Origin: Zerene cesonia
Taxonomy: Eukaryota > Arthropoda > Insecta > Lepidoptera > Pieridae
Reading direction: 5' to 3'
NCBI RefSeq assembly: GCF_012273895.1
Contig: NC_052109.1
Location: 5,470,432 to 5,534,431 of the forward strand
DNA length: 64,000 bases
Positions 11,801 to 26,300 of the stretch are shown in pieces. Each line of letters starts with the position of its first letter. Within the stretch, counting starts at the first letter, position 1. Under the pieces are notes generated by a model that was given only the letters and a program-made list of their open reading frames with translations, ran no database searches and had not been told where the DNA came from. A program made the translations under genes and the position numbers.

Positions 11801-14800
11801 ATCGGCATTGCCAGAGTTTATACAATTATCCACACTAATTAGGTGCTAGGCAGTTGTTGAATTTTCTGGGGGTCTTTTGCTGCTTTGAGAGCCAACCGAG
11901 TATGTGATTAGGAGTGACGAAGGCTTACTGGTGCTATTAACCTACATTTGCTATTTGTCGGTTCGGAATAATTTAGGACTACGTATTTTGGTACAAAATA
12001 GTTGTTTGTGTCGGTTGGAGCGGCTACTAAATGATCTGATTTATCAAATCTGTTCCATTAGCTTTCAGGAATGCATGTTCGATTCAGAGGTAGGTATTAA
12101 ATTTATTCGTATTTGTATAGTCTAAATTAGCAATTATGTAAAAGAAGAAGGTCAAAAACCAAACAATAAAAGGAGAAAAAGGAAAAGAGTAAGATTATTT
12201 GTGATTCAATTTAGTTGTTTTTTTATTGAAAGAATCATTTATTGATGTTAAAATGTGTTTAATACATGTGCGTGATAATAATTATAAAAATTATGAAATT
12301 TGTAAAATAGATTAAGCAACCTTTTCGCTACGTTTCAGAGAGAAGTATTCACTTTTAATTCCTCACTTGAAAGGATTTAATCAAGACTTTGACTGGCTTC
12401 TAGACATTTCTTTGTTCCTATCAAGGAAAATTAATTTTAAAATATAAAATGTACTTAAGTCTGAAGTAGACGTATAAATGAAATTGTCTTGCTCATTAAT
12501 TATAGTAACAAAGAATAAAAATATATATTATAACTAAGAGAAACGTTAATTTACATATACATTAGGTCAAATCCCAGAGCACGGCTAATTGTTTATCTAA
12601 TATTATGACCTATATAATTCTCGTTCTGTTAATGGACAATTGCAATCAATATTAGTGTGATTAAATAGTTGTACGTTTGTAATATGAAAATTCATTATCA
12701 CTAAGAGGTTACTACACTAAAACATATTTTTTTTAATTCATTTCCGTTCAATACCATCTCTTAGACTGAAGAAATACCTTAATTATACAAATACGAATAT
12801 TTACTTGTTTATTGTAGAAGTAAATTCTTGTGGGACTTCCTGAACAAGGGACCCAACTAGGTACGAACATGAATCGTGTTTACCAACACTATTATTATGC
12901 ATAGCATCCTTAATCAATTGTTGTATCTAAGAGCATAGAGCCCCGCGTTGTGCTACAACTAAATTGATAATTACGAACCAACGTCTACCAAATTTAATAA
13001 CATCCTCATATATCACCGTTAATACGACAGATGCGTCTCAAACTCGATAATTAATCATGTAAGTAGTTCACAACTCGACGCCTGAATCTGTCGTCTTCAA
13101 ACTAGCCATATATCGAGAGTTGTGCCCCCGAGAACGACTTCGAACAGATCCCACGGTACTAAGGAAATGGAACTTTCTGCTTTGATAAAGTTTTAATATA
13201 TTCTTCGGAAAGTTTCAAACTTGTCTCTCAGGTTATGACGGATCCGTGTGTGCCCTTCGGCTCGTCTTTTCTTTTTTTTTCTCAACAGTTTTATTCTTAC
13301 TGTGCGATTTAATCGCGGTTTAACGAGGAGGGGTTCCTTTATTGAAATTTGTCGAATAAGGTTATTATAAAGGATAAACAGAACATAGTATATGCGGTTT
13401 TAATTAAAAACAAATTCGATTTTTAATTAAAAAAAAAACTTTACGATGTTCTCTTGTTTATAGTTGGCGTGTATTATATAGGTATATAACAACCCACACT
13501 CGAATATATATCGCTACTGCGTTACCTAATTTCCGTCTGCGTGAGTGCATTTGGGAATCCATTTGTGAAAATAATCAGCCATTATTCCTCAGCGTCCAAT
13601 GCAATGAACCGTGAATGCAGTTCGCTTGAAAATCGACAATTATTAAGTTTCTATCGAAACTTCATAATATCTTATATATACCTATAACAATATTCAATTT
13701 TCAATTCTTGCAAAATCTATTTTAACAAGCTTATTAAATAAACCGAATAGGTTCTCTTTATCTATAGTATAAGTAATACACAGAAGATTATAAAAACATA
13801 CGTTCACATATTTTTCTTTCATATCTTGGTAGTCATGCGAAGTTACATACTTGATTGTTGAAAGCTTAAGTCCCGAGAGTTAATAGAAATATTGTTTGAC
13901 TTATTGGAATGAGATCGTTAATAATAGATGTTTTCCCGTTTTACTTTCCCTTTTGTTACATTATTCGCCATCATGTAATTTCGGTACCTCGCTTATACGT
14001 TCTTTAGACTGTAGGATATACTTTTACGTATGTCTCCCAACAATGTTTTGATAACGTACAAACGAGGCCATTCCCTATATCCATTACTGTCACTCCTATG
14101 CTAAAATCTCGTTCCGTTTCATTCGACCTGCAAGCCCACAGTTGTCCCAATGATATTTGTGTTCGATTATAATTAAACATGTCCCCTTTCTTTAATGTCA
14201 GGCTGTCTTAAATTTAAGACTAGGCTTAATAATAGATTGATTATTGTTTCTTAATAATTATTTTTATAACAGGATAATAAGTACAAATTGCAAGTAATTG
14301 AGCCATCGCGCCTTTGATCTGCGACAGGGTCATAATGTTACAAAACCTTGGCCCCTTTAATATCCATCACAGTGAAATGCTATTTCATCTTAGGGAATGA
14401 AACCTAATTTTGGATATTTAACACAACAAGCTAACGGAGCGTCACGTGTTTTATTATCGTAAACAGGCGCAATCAATTTGTTGTGACTATAACCTTGATC
14501 CAGTAAACGCAAGATGGCGCCAGGGATGTTTGCAACTCCCCTAAAACGGCTAGTAGGTAGCTGATAGATACTTCACCACGAACGGACGGGAACAAACAAC
14601 CAGGCTTGGCGAAAACAACATAATTTATCAAGAGGGTAGAAATACTGGCAGCGGTTTTGGAGAAAACTCAGGCAATAAAAGTCACAACCGCGCTCTCGCG
14701 ATGGGTTTTGATATTCCAATATGGGTTTCAGGCGTCCAATTCACTTACAGAGTTATGACCACGGAATTCGACGAAGCATAAGTTTCTATTTGCATAATCA

Positions 14801-15394
14801 ATCATGTTCCGTTGAATGAATTTCTTGAAAGCGAACCTACCCTTAGAACGACGATTACTTTTTCATATATTTTTTATTTGTATTAAATGCGTGTAAACTT
14901 AACACGCTGGTTAGCATCGAAGGCATAGACGAGTGTTTAATTTTAACGTTATCTCAATTTTTTTTTCTTTCTATTGTATATATTAGTATCTATTAATTCA
15001 CTATTTATATCTTTTTTATAAAAATTTCACTCGAAATAATAATGTTTTATATATAATATTCATTCGTTCCTTTTCATCATATTTATCAAAAATATTTTTA
15101 TTCACTTTGATCTTAATGGAAATTAAATAAATAAATTACTGATTCATTTCAATACAAATAATAAAGCAAAATAAGATCATGCTGCTTCACTGCAAAATGA
15201 GCTACTGAAAGATTTGTGTGACAGTGACTGATTTCATTTGGCTCTCAATTAATTTAGTGGTCTAGTTAGTATAAAAATCATTTATTTGCTTTAATAGACT
15301 AGACAACAAACAGGCAATAGTGTATTTTTATGTTAAAAAAGGCAAATGTTAACTACTATTTTGGTAGAGATGTAAGTATAAATAATATTGGTAA
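8811..15394. other. Long unique AT-rich stretch, no gene seen
   Basis: I see no complete gene, RNA gene or long repeat apart from the short interspersed repeat near 11.6 kb. A possible splice acceptor 'CCATTATTCGCAG' ends near 8922 without a good donor. A palindromic TGACGTCA (CRE/ATF-type site) lies at 11209-11216. 12900-13330 and 14300-14800 are less AT-rich and free of recognisable repeats. The latter contains CACGTG (14443-14448), an AAGATGGCGCC YY1/Pho-like site (14511-14521) and ATTTGCATAAT (14789-14799). These are the best non-coding regulatory candidates in this stretch, on composition alone. Confidence 0.4.
11558..11622 (+). repeat. 'CCCGACGTTTCGAA' interspersed repeat, fragment
   Basis: 'TTATCCCGACGTTTCGAA', followed by 'ACATTACAGTGACTGTCGTC', matches the minus-strand reading of 30214-30283 ('TTAACCCGACGTTTCGAACA', then 'CTTTACAGCGAGCGTGGTCA'). 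Two related copies in one window, both with CpG-rich stems in AT-rich DNA, indicate an interspersed repeat. I recall the motif from other lepidopteran genomes but cannot name the family. Confidence 0.5.
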
Positions 15395-15562
15395 TCCTAT
15401 TAATATTATAAATGTGAAAGTTTGCAAGGATGTGTGTGTGTTTGTTGCTCTTTCACGCAAAGACTACTGAACCGACTGCAATGAAATTTGGTACGTAGAC
15501 AGCTGGAATAACATGTAGGCAACTTTTTATCCCGATATTCCCACGGGATACGGATAAAACAT
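15395..15562 (+). mobile_element. Non-autonomous Helitron-like element, 3'-truncated
   Basis: It begins at TC after an A (A|TCCTATTAATATTATAAATG) and runs through AAAGTTTGCAAGGATGTGTG, CTTTCACGCAAAG, GACAGCTGGAATAACATG and TTTTTATCCCGATATTCCCA. It is colinear with the complete copy at 29682-29881. Similarity stops at about GGGATACGGA (15546-15555), before the terminal hairpin and CTAG, so the 3' end is missing. Confidence 0.75.
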
Positions 15563-16351
15563 AATTCGTTTAGAAACAAAGAATAAAACTGAAAATAAAC
15601 ATATCGAATTACGTTTGCTATTCAATATTTTTTTAAACCAAAAACTCCAAACCTCTACAGGGTAACTATCGCTTTTGGGCATAGGGTATCCACTACTCCA
15701 TCATCGTTATCCATTACTCCGAAAGCATTGTTTCTTGAATTTATCTTTGTCTCATATTAAAAAATAACATGATCAAATTCGGTATTATTTAGAAAAAAGG
15801 ATCGTAAATTAAATAAGCAGCTACAAAAAGGACATTCGACGATACACAACGCAACACCTACAAAGAAAAAAGTTTTTTTCCATTCAGAGAACGATGTTTT
15901 AAACGGCACTTCGCACAATTTCAAAGGGTTCTATTATCATAATTCTAACAAGGGGAAAGAACAAAAAGCCCGCAATGCTTTTTCATAATAAAAACAATGC
16001 CTCGGTACAACTCGTGTGTGAATAGTCTGTTTCATTCGCTAACCCTTTCTCGCCTCGCTTAGTTTTTCGCTTTCAGTTTTTTATTCATAATGTTTGCGAA
16101 AAAGCAAAAAGCTTGCAACAGGTTCAAAATAAATGAGTTGCCATAGTGCCATAATTAGGAAATGTTTTTAATATTATATTATAGGAATTATACCTTGATA
16201 TTTAAACATTTTTTATTATTTTTTTTTTGTTTTGTAAGCAATCAATGTGTGTATGTGTTTATACTGAATTGTATTATGCAAATAAATGCAATAATTTGAT
16301 TTTTGGTATTTATAAGACATATAAAAACACAAGTTCCATGTGTCTCCATTT

Positions 16352-16488
16352 ATAGGGCAAATGCCAAAAAAAACGGAACCCCTACGAGTTTGTCGTATTT
16401 GACTGTCTGTCTGTCTGTATGTCACCGTCAATTTTTTCCGAAGAACTATACTGTTAAACCTTGGTAAGTACATGTATACTTTTTTCAA
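16352..16488 (-). repeat. Lepidopteran GACA-core interspersed repeat, minus strand
   Basis: Read on the minus strand: 'ACTTACCAAGGTTTAACAGT', 'CGGAAAAAATTGACGGTGAC', (GACA)n, then 'GGGGTTCCGTTTTTTTTGGC'. The layout is that of a common lepidopteran repeat with a GACA core and a GGTTCCGTTTT 3' section. It is related in plan to the copy at 7109-7243. No coding capacity. Confidence 0.6.
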
Positions 16489-19400
16489 TCAAACCTATAC
16501 GCGGGGGAATCTAAAGAAAGGTTTTCAAAAATAATATTGAGCTTTTCTATTAATTGTTTCTAAACTGATTAGTTTGCGCGAGAGACACTTCCAAAGTGTT
16601 AAAATGTTTATATACATTAATATTATATTGCTTGTTTGACAACTTTTTTCCCGATAAATAACGTTTAATTCTGCCCTGAAAGCACAGTAAACTAAGAAAT
16701 TTTACACTTTAGTTCGGAGAAAATTAATGAATACAATTTGGAGCCACCCAATGTTAAAATAAGGAAATTTTGTTGAAACGGTCAGGCAATTACAGGTGGC
16801 TTAAAGAGATATGATCTTGTACCCAAGAAAAGACGCGGATTTATCTCATTTGCTCTGAAATATTTATTCTGAACATTTCAAATTGGAAACATCAATTCGT
16901 AGGCTTGAAAATAGTAATTCCATTTACAAATGGAGGAATTACCAAAGAAGCATAAATACTTCTTTTGTATATTTTTGATGATTTATTGCATCTCTAGTGA
17001 AAGAGATGCATACATCAATTTATTCTAAAAAAACCAAATTGCAACAGCATTCACTTATATAAAATACTAAATTTAATTTTTTTACTTTATTTTCAATCAT
17101 TAGGGTAAAAATTAGAAATGGATTTCAATACTTTAATTTATACTGATGATTCGAAAAACAAAATGTGATAATAATAACTTAAACGTATGTAAATTAACCC
17201 GCTTCACTCAAACCGTTTCACTTTAAATAGCGAAAATAATTTCATAAATCTCGGTAACAGTTTCCCGGAAACTAGGGCTTGAAACACTTAAGGCTCTCTC
17301 TGAAAAAATAATTTGCTACACCTGGCGATATTGAGCTCCCACTTACCTCGCGATATTGAAACTTAAAACTTCAGGATAATATATTTTTATTTTATAATCC
17401 CCTACACTTCGAACGAGAGACTTTATCACCAAATAACACGTAAAACAAGAACAGCGATAAACCAGCCATCACTGTCGAGTTATTACTTCAAAACGATATA
17501 AATTTACAGAGTACATACTTTCAAATGGCCTCCTAAATGCTACATTTAATACTCATTCCTTAACCAAGGAAGACTTTAAACAAATAACGAGAAAATTAAG
17601 TAATATTTTATTTACCTTAACTAAATTTACTTTTCACACCTAAGTTCAACATCAATGACTAAACGCAGCTTCAGAAATCAGAACGTTTATAGAAATAGAT
17701 TTGGTGCTGGAATCGATTTTTGAACATACTTATCCACAGATAATCAACGTGTTTAATACACAGATAATTAATGCTGTCGTACTGAAAACTTTTTGATATA
17801 GTCATTGGTGATATGAGCATACATTTATGTTACTACACAAGAATGAATATCTTTGAAATTGGCGTAATGTGCTAGAATATAAAAGCACGCAGGCCACATC
17901 CAAACCGACCAAATCAGCCTCTAAATTAACCTCATTTCCATACATTATTTTTAATTTCACACAGAAACAATGCGCTTGCTGTACAATGTTAGTTTTGGCG
18001 TATATCCAAATTAATTTGTAAGCTAATTCCGCGATGGTCACAACAAACTCTTATTGCGAAACCTTCATTGGGTTGATTAACCGATACCGGGTATTAAGAG
18101 TTGTTCGTAGCACTGCGTGCGTCCTGGCTTCGTGCCAGCCTAGCCAAGTGACAGAACAATAGCCGCCTACTGGTTCTCAGCGAAATATATGACGGCGATT
18201 GTCATTCCTTACGAATTCGTACACAATTAAAATTCGGACGGTAAACTGGCTGTAAAAACTTATCAAGTTGTTTGACCATATTTTGAGTATAAATATGTCT
18301 AAATCTAAATCTAAATGCAATGTAGACGACGATACGAGTTTTAGTTTGATTATTTTCTATATTATTTATAAAGATAATTTTTTTCACCGTGCAAATTTTA
18401 CAAAGATTTATTACCATAAATAAAGTTTGATATAATACGCCTGAAATTGATAATGTATCTCTTTTGTAGTATTAGCCTCAATCTACGATTAAATTGTATA
18501 TATTTTTAGCGATTTGACCTGCATGTCAATATAAAGACGGTCCTTAAATTGTAACCAATTATACATAATTAATTAATATTCTGAAATGCTAATACATGGA
18601 AAGTTTCAGCCTGAACACGACGTTTAGAGTAAAGAACTCGGATCTTGTTTATCCTAGCACATGTCTCGCAAGTTTTAGGATAAGCTGAGACTTTGAAACT
18701 CTAAAACTTACTTAGTAAAGTTTTAATGGGTATTGGGGTTACAGACATCTATTGTATGAGATTTTATATAACATTTAGGGCTATGAGTTATGCAGACACA
18801 GTAACCTACAAAAAATTTTTTTTTCAACAAATGGACTTTGATAATTTATGTTCTATTTTTTTTTTAAATGATTACAGGTGAATCGCACTCACCATTGCTG
18901 ACAGATAACATACATACTTACTTAAAAAAATTCTGTTAGTTACAATATACATTATTTCCAAATAAAAAAGCAAAATGAATTAAATATAGGTACTAATGCA
19001 TATTGCATATGTTATATCATATACTCATACGCATGTACGGAGGGATTAAAAACACGAAGTTCGTGCAATCAATTCATTTGAAGCACGTTTCTCATCACAA
19101 AGACATATTATTTCTCTTCTTCTTCACATACAGAAATATTATCTTTGCTCCCTGAAGCATGGTATTAAGGAGAAAAATAATTGCGCCTCCACAATAGGCT
19201 TAGACCCGAGAACTCTGTTACGAGCACTTAGGTCGCTCGATGCCCGTACAAGGTTAGAATAGAAATCAGAAAGGGTTCGAGCCCACTGGCAACCATGCTC
19301 GTCACGATCAAGACCCAGCCTCAAATGAACGCTCATCTGAATTTCTGTAACCGTTCGATTTTATGTTCAACGCGTTAATGACGAAGAGAAGAGAGATCTG

Positions 19401-19571
19401 TTGGATTGGATCAGATGTGAATCGATTGTATCAAGCTTTTGTTAGAAGTATTAAAAACACTTTGATAGTATAAAATTATAAACGTGTTGTCCTATAATCC
19501 AGATATAAGTCGTTGAAATGTCGTATAAATGTTGACGTTGCAAAACAATATACGAAATGAAGAAATTTCAA

Positions 19572-19604
19572 AGTGTAGATGTAGTGTAGTGTAGTGTAGT
19601 GTAG
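19572..19604. repeat. (GTAGT)n pentanucleotide tract
   Basis: Four to five near-perfect tandem copies of GTAGT/TGTAG, with one imperfect unit (GTAGA) at each end. Confidence 0.8.
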
Positions 19605-19794
19605 ATTGCCGTTTTTTGTAATAAAATTAGCAAAATAAAACAGCAAACAATTATCAAACGCACAAATTTAAAAACCATTACTTACTGCGAATTGATCATA
19701 TTTATGGAATTGATGAATCATTGTTAAAAAATTAATTAAGTTTTTTCAACGACACCATTTCATTATGCTTATAAAACCGGTTAATAAAAAATAC

Positions 19795-19824
19795 GATCAA
19801 ATCCATACATATATGGATTTGATC
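19795..19824. repeat. Perfect 13-bp hairpin
   Basis: GATCAAATCCATA (19795-19807) and TATGGATTTGATC (19812-19824) are exact reverse complements around the 4-nt loop CATA. This is a short isolated structure with no element body. Confidence 0.8.
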
Positions 19825-21746
19825 TTGACATAGATACAGGAAGATATTGATCTAAATAGTTTATAAATTTCTTTCATCGAATAAGCAAACAAGTTCACAG
19901 ATGTTACTTTCTTATAATAATCATAATTCTTGTTATTTGTTATTCATATTTACTCAAAAAATGGCATTCGGAAGAATTTAATTCTCAAATCAAATCAAGC
20001 TATTTAAAAGTTCAACTCAAAGCTTCTTTGATTATCTACTCAATTTTCATAAATCCCCTAAATGTATTTATAATATAATATAACGTTATAAGAACGATAA
20101 ATAATATACATTTAATACTCATATATATAATCCACACAGTATCGCGTTTAACTCAAAGCAAAGTTTCAGGGAAATTTAATAATTTATACACGATTTGCTT
20201 GAATCGTTTGACTTCGTTTTAGATTGAAGTGATTTTAGTTCCGGAAGTGAAGAATGGTCGTTCCTGAAATATATCTTTATGTAAATTTTCAGAGGTATTT
20301 TATTAAAGGGCTATTTGAAAAGATTAAAGCAGATGGTTGATGGGTTGTCATAAATAGACCGTCTTGTGGAAAATTCCATTTAGTCTCGGTATCTTGTTAC
20401 TAAATAAACATCTTGAAACGATATCATACAAACTCGTTGAAATTATTGCGAAATTCATCAGTTTAATGTTTAATTTTGGAATGATAATACTATCATCCTT
20501 TTGTGGACAGTTTATGGTTTTGTGGATGTATAAATGTATATGTTATGTTTAAGTCTATTGTCTGAGTTTTACATCACTTCACTAATATATTTTAAAGATG
20601 GAAAACACTTTTGCTTTTGTTAATTTTAATTACCGCTCTAATAGCTACTTCAATATGGGCTTCAAATATAAAAAATCGTTAGGGAGCCACTAATACAGTG
20701 CCTTTTATATTAAAATATTACAAGTCTTATACTAAAGCATTTTAAGACATTATTTTATTTTTTCATGGATTAACATCATATTGAATTTGTACTTTAATGT
20801 CAATGCACACGGGACAAGTAAATTTGACGGGGCTTTACAAACGAAAAAATGTTTATTTCATATAGCATAAAGCCTTACTCATCATTTATTAATTAAAAAG
20901 CACAATTTCATTATTTTACTATTGACAAAAAATGTGACATTCACACACACGTTTATGAGGAATTAAGCACAAAACATCACATTAGCGACCATTATATTTT
21001 AAGTTAATTCTTTCAAAATAGATTAAAATAGATGTAGGATTAAGGTTACTATTTTCTTAATTTATAAGTCGCGAATTTTGGCACATTACAAATTCTATTT
21101 GTTTAAAAATTTTAAACAACAATGTCCATTACAGGATACATAAATTATACATTATCTCTACTTTAATGTTCAAGACTTAGTGCCTTTCATTTACTAATAA
21201 ATTTACTAATAAAGTTTTACGTACCTACCTAACGTTCGTGGGACGTTATATCAGAAACTACAACGAATCCCATTCAGAAAAATTCTTCACTAATTGATAC
21301 ATTATTTCTCAAGATTAATTTTTTTAAACATATATAATTAACGTTAAGATTTCGACTATTCTACATCATAGTTAAAGCGGCCTGTGTATATAGGCGACGC
21401 AGTCGAAAGTGACACATACAGCTATTTCAGTCCGTGCGTTTCGTATGCGATCGCATAATATTTTATTTTCAGTGCGTACTCATGTTTATTTGTAGATGAG
21501 TCGAGCGAGCCGGATATTTAGAACAATCTGTGACATGATTCTATTTGTTCTATCTGTGCAAATGACGTACCGTTTCACTCGAAATTTCCTCGAAAATTAT
21601 GTCTAAACATTAGGCGACTTCGTTGTTTTATCGCGCTCTTAATAGCCGTCACAATGTATGCTTTGTAACACTGTATCATCCATAAAACTTTATGTGCACA
21701 CATTAGCCAATGATCTGCAACCTCTCATTTCATTTGAATAATATTT

Positions 21747-21759
21747 GGGGGGGGGGGGG
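21747..21759. repeat. Poly-G run (13 G)
   Basis: Thirteen uninterrupted G in AT-rich DNA. Such runs are rare in insect genomes, can form G-quadruplex-like structures and are prone to length errors in sequencing. Confidence 0.9.
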
Positions 21760-23336
21760 AATACCTAATACATCCCTCCAGACATAGCAAAATAATATTA
21801 ATAAATTCGTAAAACATTGTATCCGAAAGGTAATTGAACATTGAAAGTTTAAAAAGATTTCGCTCATTAAAAACAGATCAGATTTTCAACGCCGATAAAC
21901 ACGGCGTTTTAGTTAAAAATGTTTGGACACATAAAGCTTCCAACGACTGCGAAACAAATAAAAAGGGCAGGAATTGGAAAGTTCGTAACTCGCTGTAATT
22001 TTAAGTCAGTGAAACGGGAGTATCTGAGTGTCGGAATTGCAAATCGACTCGTGCTCTGCTTACTGGAAAGACAAGGATGTATTTAAATTAATTTCCGTGA
22101 ACATTTCTGATCAACGTTTACATTGGATGAACAGGCGATAGGAAATACCCTGTTTTGAGAAAATATTGTGTTTTATAATAAATATACCATTTACTCTAAA
22201 ATAAACATAGAATTTAGAATACGACAAATAAAATGGTTCACATAGCTCATATTATTTATTCTTAGTATTGACTTTTAAGACTCAAAATTATTGGTATCTA
22301 TTTATTTAAGTTCGCGTCTGATTTTGTTGAATTTTTTTTACATTTCATTTATATTTTATATAATGACATTTTAATAAATTGCTTAATTTCAGTTATTATT
22401 TATAACAAACTAAGAATTCGGATAGACATGTTTTCTCGTGCAATTTACAAAGAATGCTGCTTGGATAGCCGTGGGTTCTTTTGTAAAATTGTTTAGGTAA
22501 TTACGTACTAATGGACATCAATCTTCAGGAAGGGCTTTGTTTAGGGTAAGGCTTTTAAAAACGCTAAATTTATTACTCAATGCAAATTAAACCGAAAGTT
22601 TCATTAAGGATACGAAAGAAATGGGACAAGTTCAGCTAGCGGAGATGGAAATTTTGTGGTTATGTAGTTATAGTAGGTACATATTATTTGTTTCTATTTG
22701 AATACTTAATAGCGTTCATTGTATATATAAATAATAAATTAATGAACCACTAATTATCCAGTTTAATTATCCTTTAGAAAAGCTATTCAACGTTAATGCT
22801 GCCAGTATTTTAGGTACACTCATTACAGCAATGAAGTCGGAACCATTGTTTAGTGTGTTACATTTATTAATAAATGTACCTTCCTTTGTTTGTCTATACA
22901 TAGCTCGCAAGTATTATTAAGATAAATATTTTTTATTGTGGTCTGCTTTATTAAATTGGTTAAATATACATTTTCACATTTTTTTTCTTTTTCATTAACA
23001 TTTGTTATTAACATGTAAGACAGAAATATAGTGTGTCGAGCCCTTACAACTATATTCTATATATGTTTACAAAATAAAGTAATATAATTCAACGGTTAAA
23101 CGGATTTTGATGATTTTTTTTGTTTGTTCTATTTGTCCAGAATAAGATCAACAATAACTTTATAAAACTTCAAATCTCCCAAAAAAAGATAACCGTTAAC
23201 AGCCGGGGCGAGCAACTTAATACAGTCTAATCCATACAGTCGTTCAACGGAGACCATTAGATAGATTAATCTTGCGGGGGGTATGGGAAGAAAGAGCCCT
23301 AGTTACGCACACCACTTTGTTAGCAGCTCGGGACAC

Positions 23337-23375
23337 TATATAAGGAGTGCTGCATGCATGTTTTCATGTAGCTTT
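23337..23375 (+). promoter_or_regulatory. Possible TATA-type core promoter
   Basis: CTATATAAGGAG lies at the end of a locally GC-richer block (23190-23340) that includes GCCGGGGCGAG and AGCAGCTCGGGACAC. This is the arrangement expected of a TATA promoter, with a start expected around 23365-23372 (GTTTTCATGTAGC). No strong initiator, long open frame or exon is visible downstream, so this is only a candidate. Confidence 0.2.
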
Positions 23376-26300
23376 TATCATTATAACTTGATATGATCAT
23401 CTATGACTAAGGCATGACTGTATCGGCTTCTACTAAAGCGTTGTACTACAGTATGCTGTCTTTTTGCTGTGCCAATACCTAGTAGTATCGAACTGCCATT
23501 CCACGCTCTATTTTCTAGTAACATAGTTGTCATAGGTGCGGAGGCATGGATATTATGAATATGAAGCAATAGATCTCGTATAAAAACCATGTGTCGTAAG
23601 ATGTTATTGTATTTTGATAACACATTAAGGTTACAAAAATGTTTTCACAAATATATCGTTGTAGGTTGCTTGCTTACAAAACAAGTATGAAAACGTAATT
23701 ATAATATGCACAGATCAAAAACTCGGCTAGCCTGTTGCGCCCCGGGGTCAATGCTGCCTAACAATATTTTTTCATAAAATACCCTTACATTTTATGTAGA
23801 GATTCGCTTTTTAAGTCTGTTTTCCTTTCATTTATACTGTGATGAAGCGGTCTGGTTGACCTTACGGGCCTTTTTGTATTTAAAAATCAATTTTCCAGTG
23901 AAATATTTCTCGTCTGTCATTGAACAGCGTATAGATGAAAGATTGAATGAGAGCCGAGATTCGTATTATATTTAATTTTCTTTTTATCCATGTTTATTGA
24001 TAACTTTAATAAAGAATAAATGAAATGAAGACGAACACGTGGAAGATTTAGTAGTTTATATATAAGAGGTCAAGTATAAGATAAAGGCGTTTCATTTTTC
24101 AATTTATGTGATTAGAACATCAGTCGTCATGGGAATTGTTTGCGTGTATATCATGAATGTATTATAACGTTAGGAATAAATGTTTTTTCTATCTTTATTC
24201 CAGTAGAGCTATACACAAGCCTTCACAAGATCACTGCTACGCTTACATAATATTCACACTGAATTTTAAAATGGAATTCCTACGATTATTTATTGAAGTA
24301 ATGCAAAACGAAAAAAAAATTCAATTTAACAATTAACGAACAAAAAGGAAAAGGAATTAGCATTTTTTGTAATTGATAAGTATGCACAATTAAGTACAAA
24401 AGTAGGTACAAGTGATTACCAATAATAAAACGTACAATACGGTTTTGATAATAATCATTTACGCGTTTGGTCCTTATAAAACATATAAAAGCATATATGA
24501 TTATACGAGCACCGTTTCTTGGTTGCTTGGAAGTATACACCTGATGTTATCGCGATTGTGGTGTAAGAAATTAACATTTTTGTGTATATTCTTAAACGGT
24601 AAGCATTTTACGGTGATGTGTATCTAATGTTACGTTACTTTCTTAGTTATTCATAGTAAGTCTAATCTAATCTTTATATAATGAAGTCAGAAATAGTTGT
24701 TTTGAAGCCAATACAGTTAATTAAAGGCACTGATACAGACGAAAATTATTCTCGCGGTTGTGACGAATTAAATCCCGTAATTATGTTGGTACGAACAGTT
24801 GGGTATTTTTGGCAAAATATCATCATCATCTCATCGTAGCGTTTTGAGCGATGCATTTAATTTCTTTCGTAATTATGAGCGGTTGATAAAGATTCGAAGG
24901 CCACTAGATGATTAAATTTTTCATTTAACTGGGGATTTAATAATTTTGTGGCCGATCTATGGAGATTGCTTCATGTATGTCCAATTTCAAGTATGTTTAA
25001 CAGATAACGTTAACATTAAATTGAGTAACTCAAACTTTTATCATTTTTGAGATATAAGAATCATAAGAGTACTAACTTATTTCCTGAACTAATCAAAACC
25101 TCTTTCATACTTTAAACAAAAATCCATATTTGTTTTCATAAAAACCGGATATCATCAATGTCTTACAAGTACTTTGAGAGGATTTTGGATATTAGAATTG
25201 AATACGAAACCAAATTGCATTATATCCACGAAGAATTGTCTGAAAGCTATTGCAGAAGCGAAATATAAGTTGAACGTCATATTTCACCAGATCACGAACA
25301 TGTCACAGTTTCATATTGCTTGTTTAGCCGGACTATTGTTTCACTCGGTAACACAATATTTTTTCAAAAGGTGCCCGTGCTGTATACGCCCTGAATCATC
25401 AATGAGTTTAACAAAAAGTCGCGTAGTAAATTCCCTATATTAAAACATCAAGCCACCAATAGAAGCGTTATAACCCATTTCAAGAGTGACCGTCATTTCG
25501 TATCTCCATTGCTAAATTATGGGCCTATTCAAAGGGTCAGCTATCGTATCGGGACATCGGAACTGCAATGCAGAGCACGTACTGCTCAGTCCACGTTGTA
25601 CGCAGTAAAACGCGCATACTCGGATTATGCAAAGAGTGAAGAAAAATGAATATAAAAGAGTAATGTAGAGAATTAATCATTTTTGTAGATTTTTAAACAT
25701 GATTTTCTACAAACCTGCATAAAAGATTTTAAGGTTCAAGGGTTTACTTATATAAATGATGGTATGTGAGTTTACGTTTACGTTTTACCCTCCATAATCC
25801 GCTGACATATGTGGATTTGGTTCTATTCTCTTTGTTATAACTTATAATTTTTAGTCAGGACGTTATATGATAATTTATTTCCTTTGATTTCCATAGGACA
25901 TAGGGCATAGAACGACAGTCAAATCTAAATAACCAAATTTAGAAGTAGTGTGGGGTCTTTATTAATAATTCTCCACTAACATGAATAAATAACTAGAACG
26001 AATATACAGTATACAAAAGTTTTGTATGTTTTACAACAGCATCGCTATGCTAATATATTTTACATTTTATGTTGAAATAGATATCATAATAGTTCCAAAT
26101 ACTTAATGACTAAAATGAATAAATTTAATTAAAACAAAAAAATATACTATTATATACATTAATTTAATTTATATACACTATATAAATTACCTAATAACTG
26201 CCTTCGGAACGAACGCTTGTCAGCATTAGTCACGTATGCTCGTAAAGTTGGTGCACCATTAGGTCTGGTAACGACTAAGTTTCTTAAATAAAATAAAGTT

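Noticed and set aside
17335..17360. Minus-strand donor ATCGCGAG|GTAAGTGG
   Set aside because: It is a good donor sequence, but the upstream segment has no acceptor or open frame that would make an exon.
19139..19336. 65-codon minus-strand frame in a GC-richer block
   Set aside because: No domain is recognised and no acceptor/donor pair frames it. It is more likely a conserved or chance GC-rich block.
23715..23755. CCCCGGGG...GGCTAG as a Helitron 3' end on the minus strand
   Set aside because: It only loosely resembles the hairpin-plus-CTAG end, with extra bases between, and no other part of the element is alongside.
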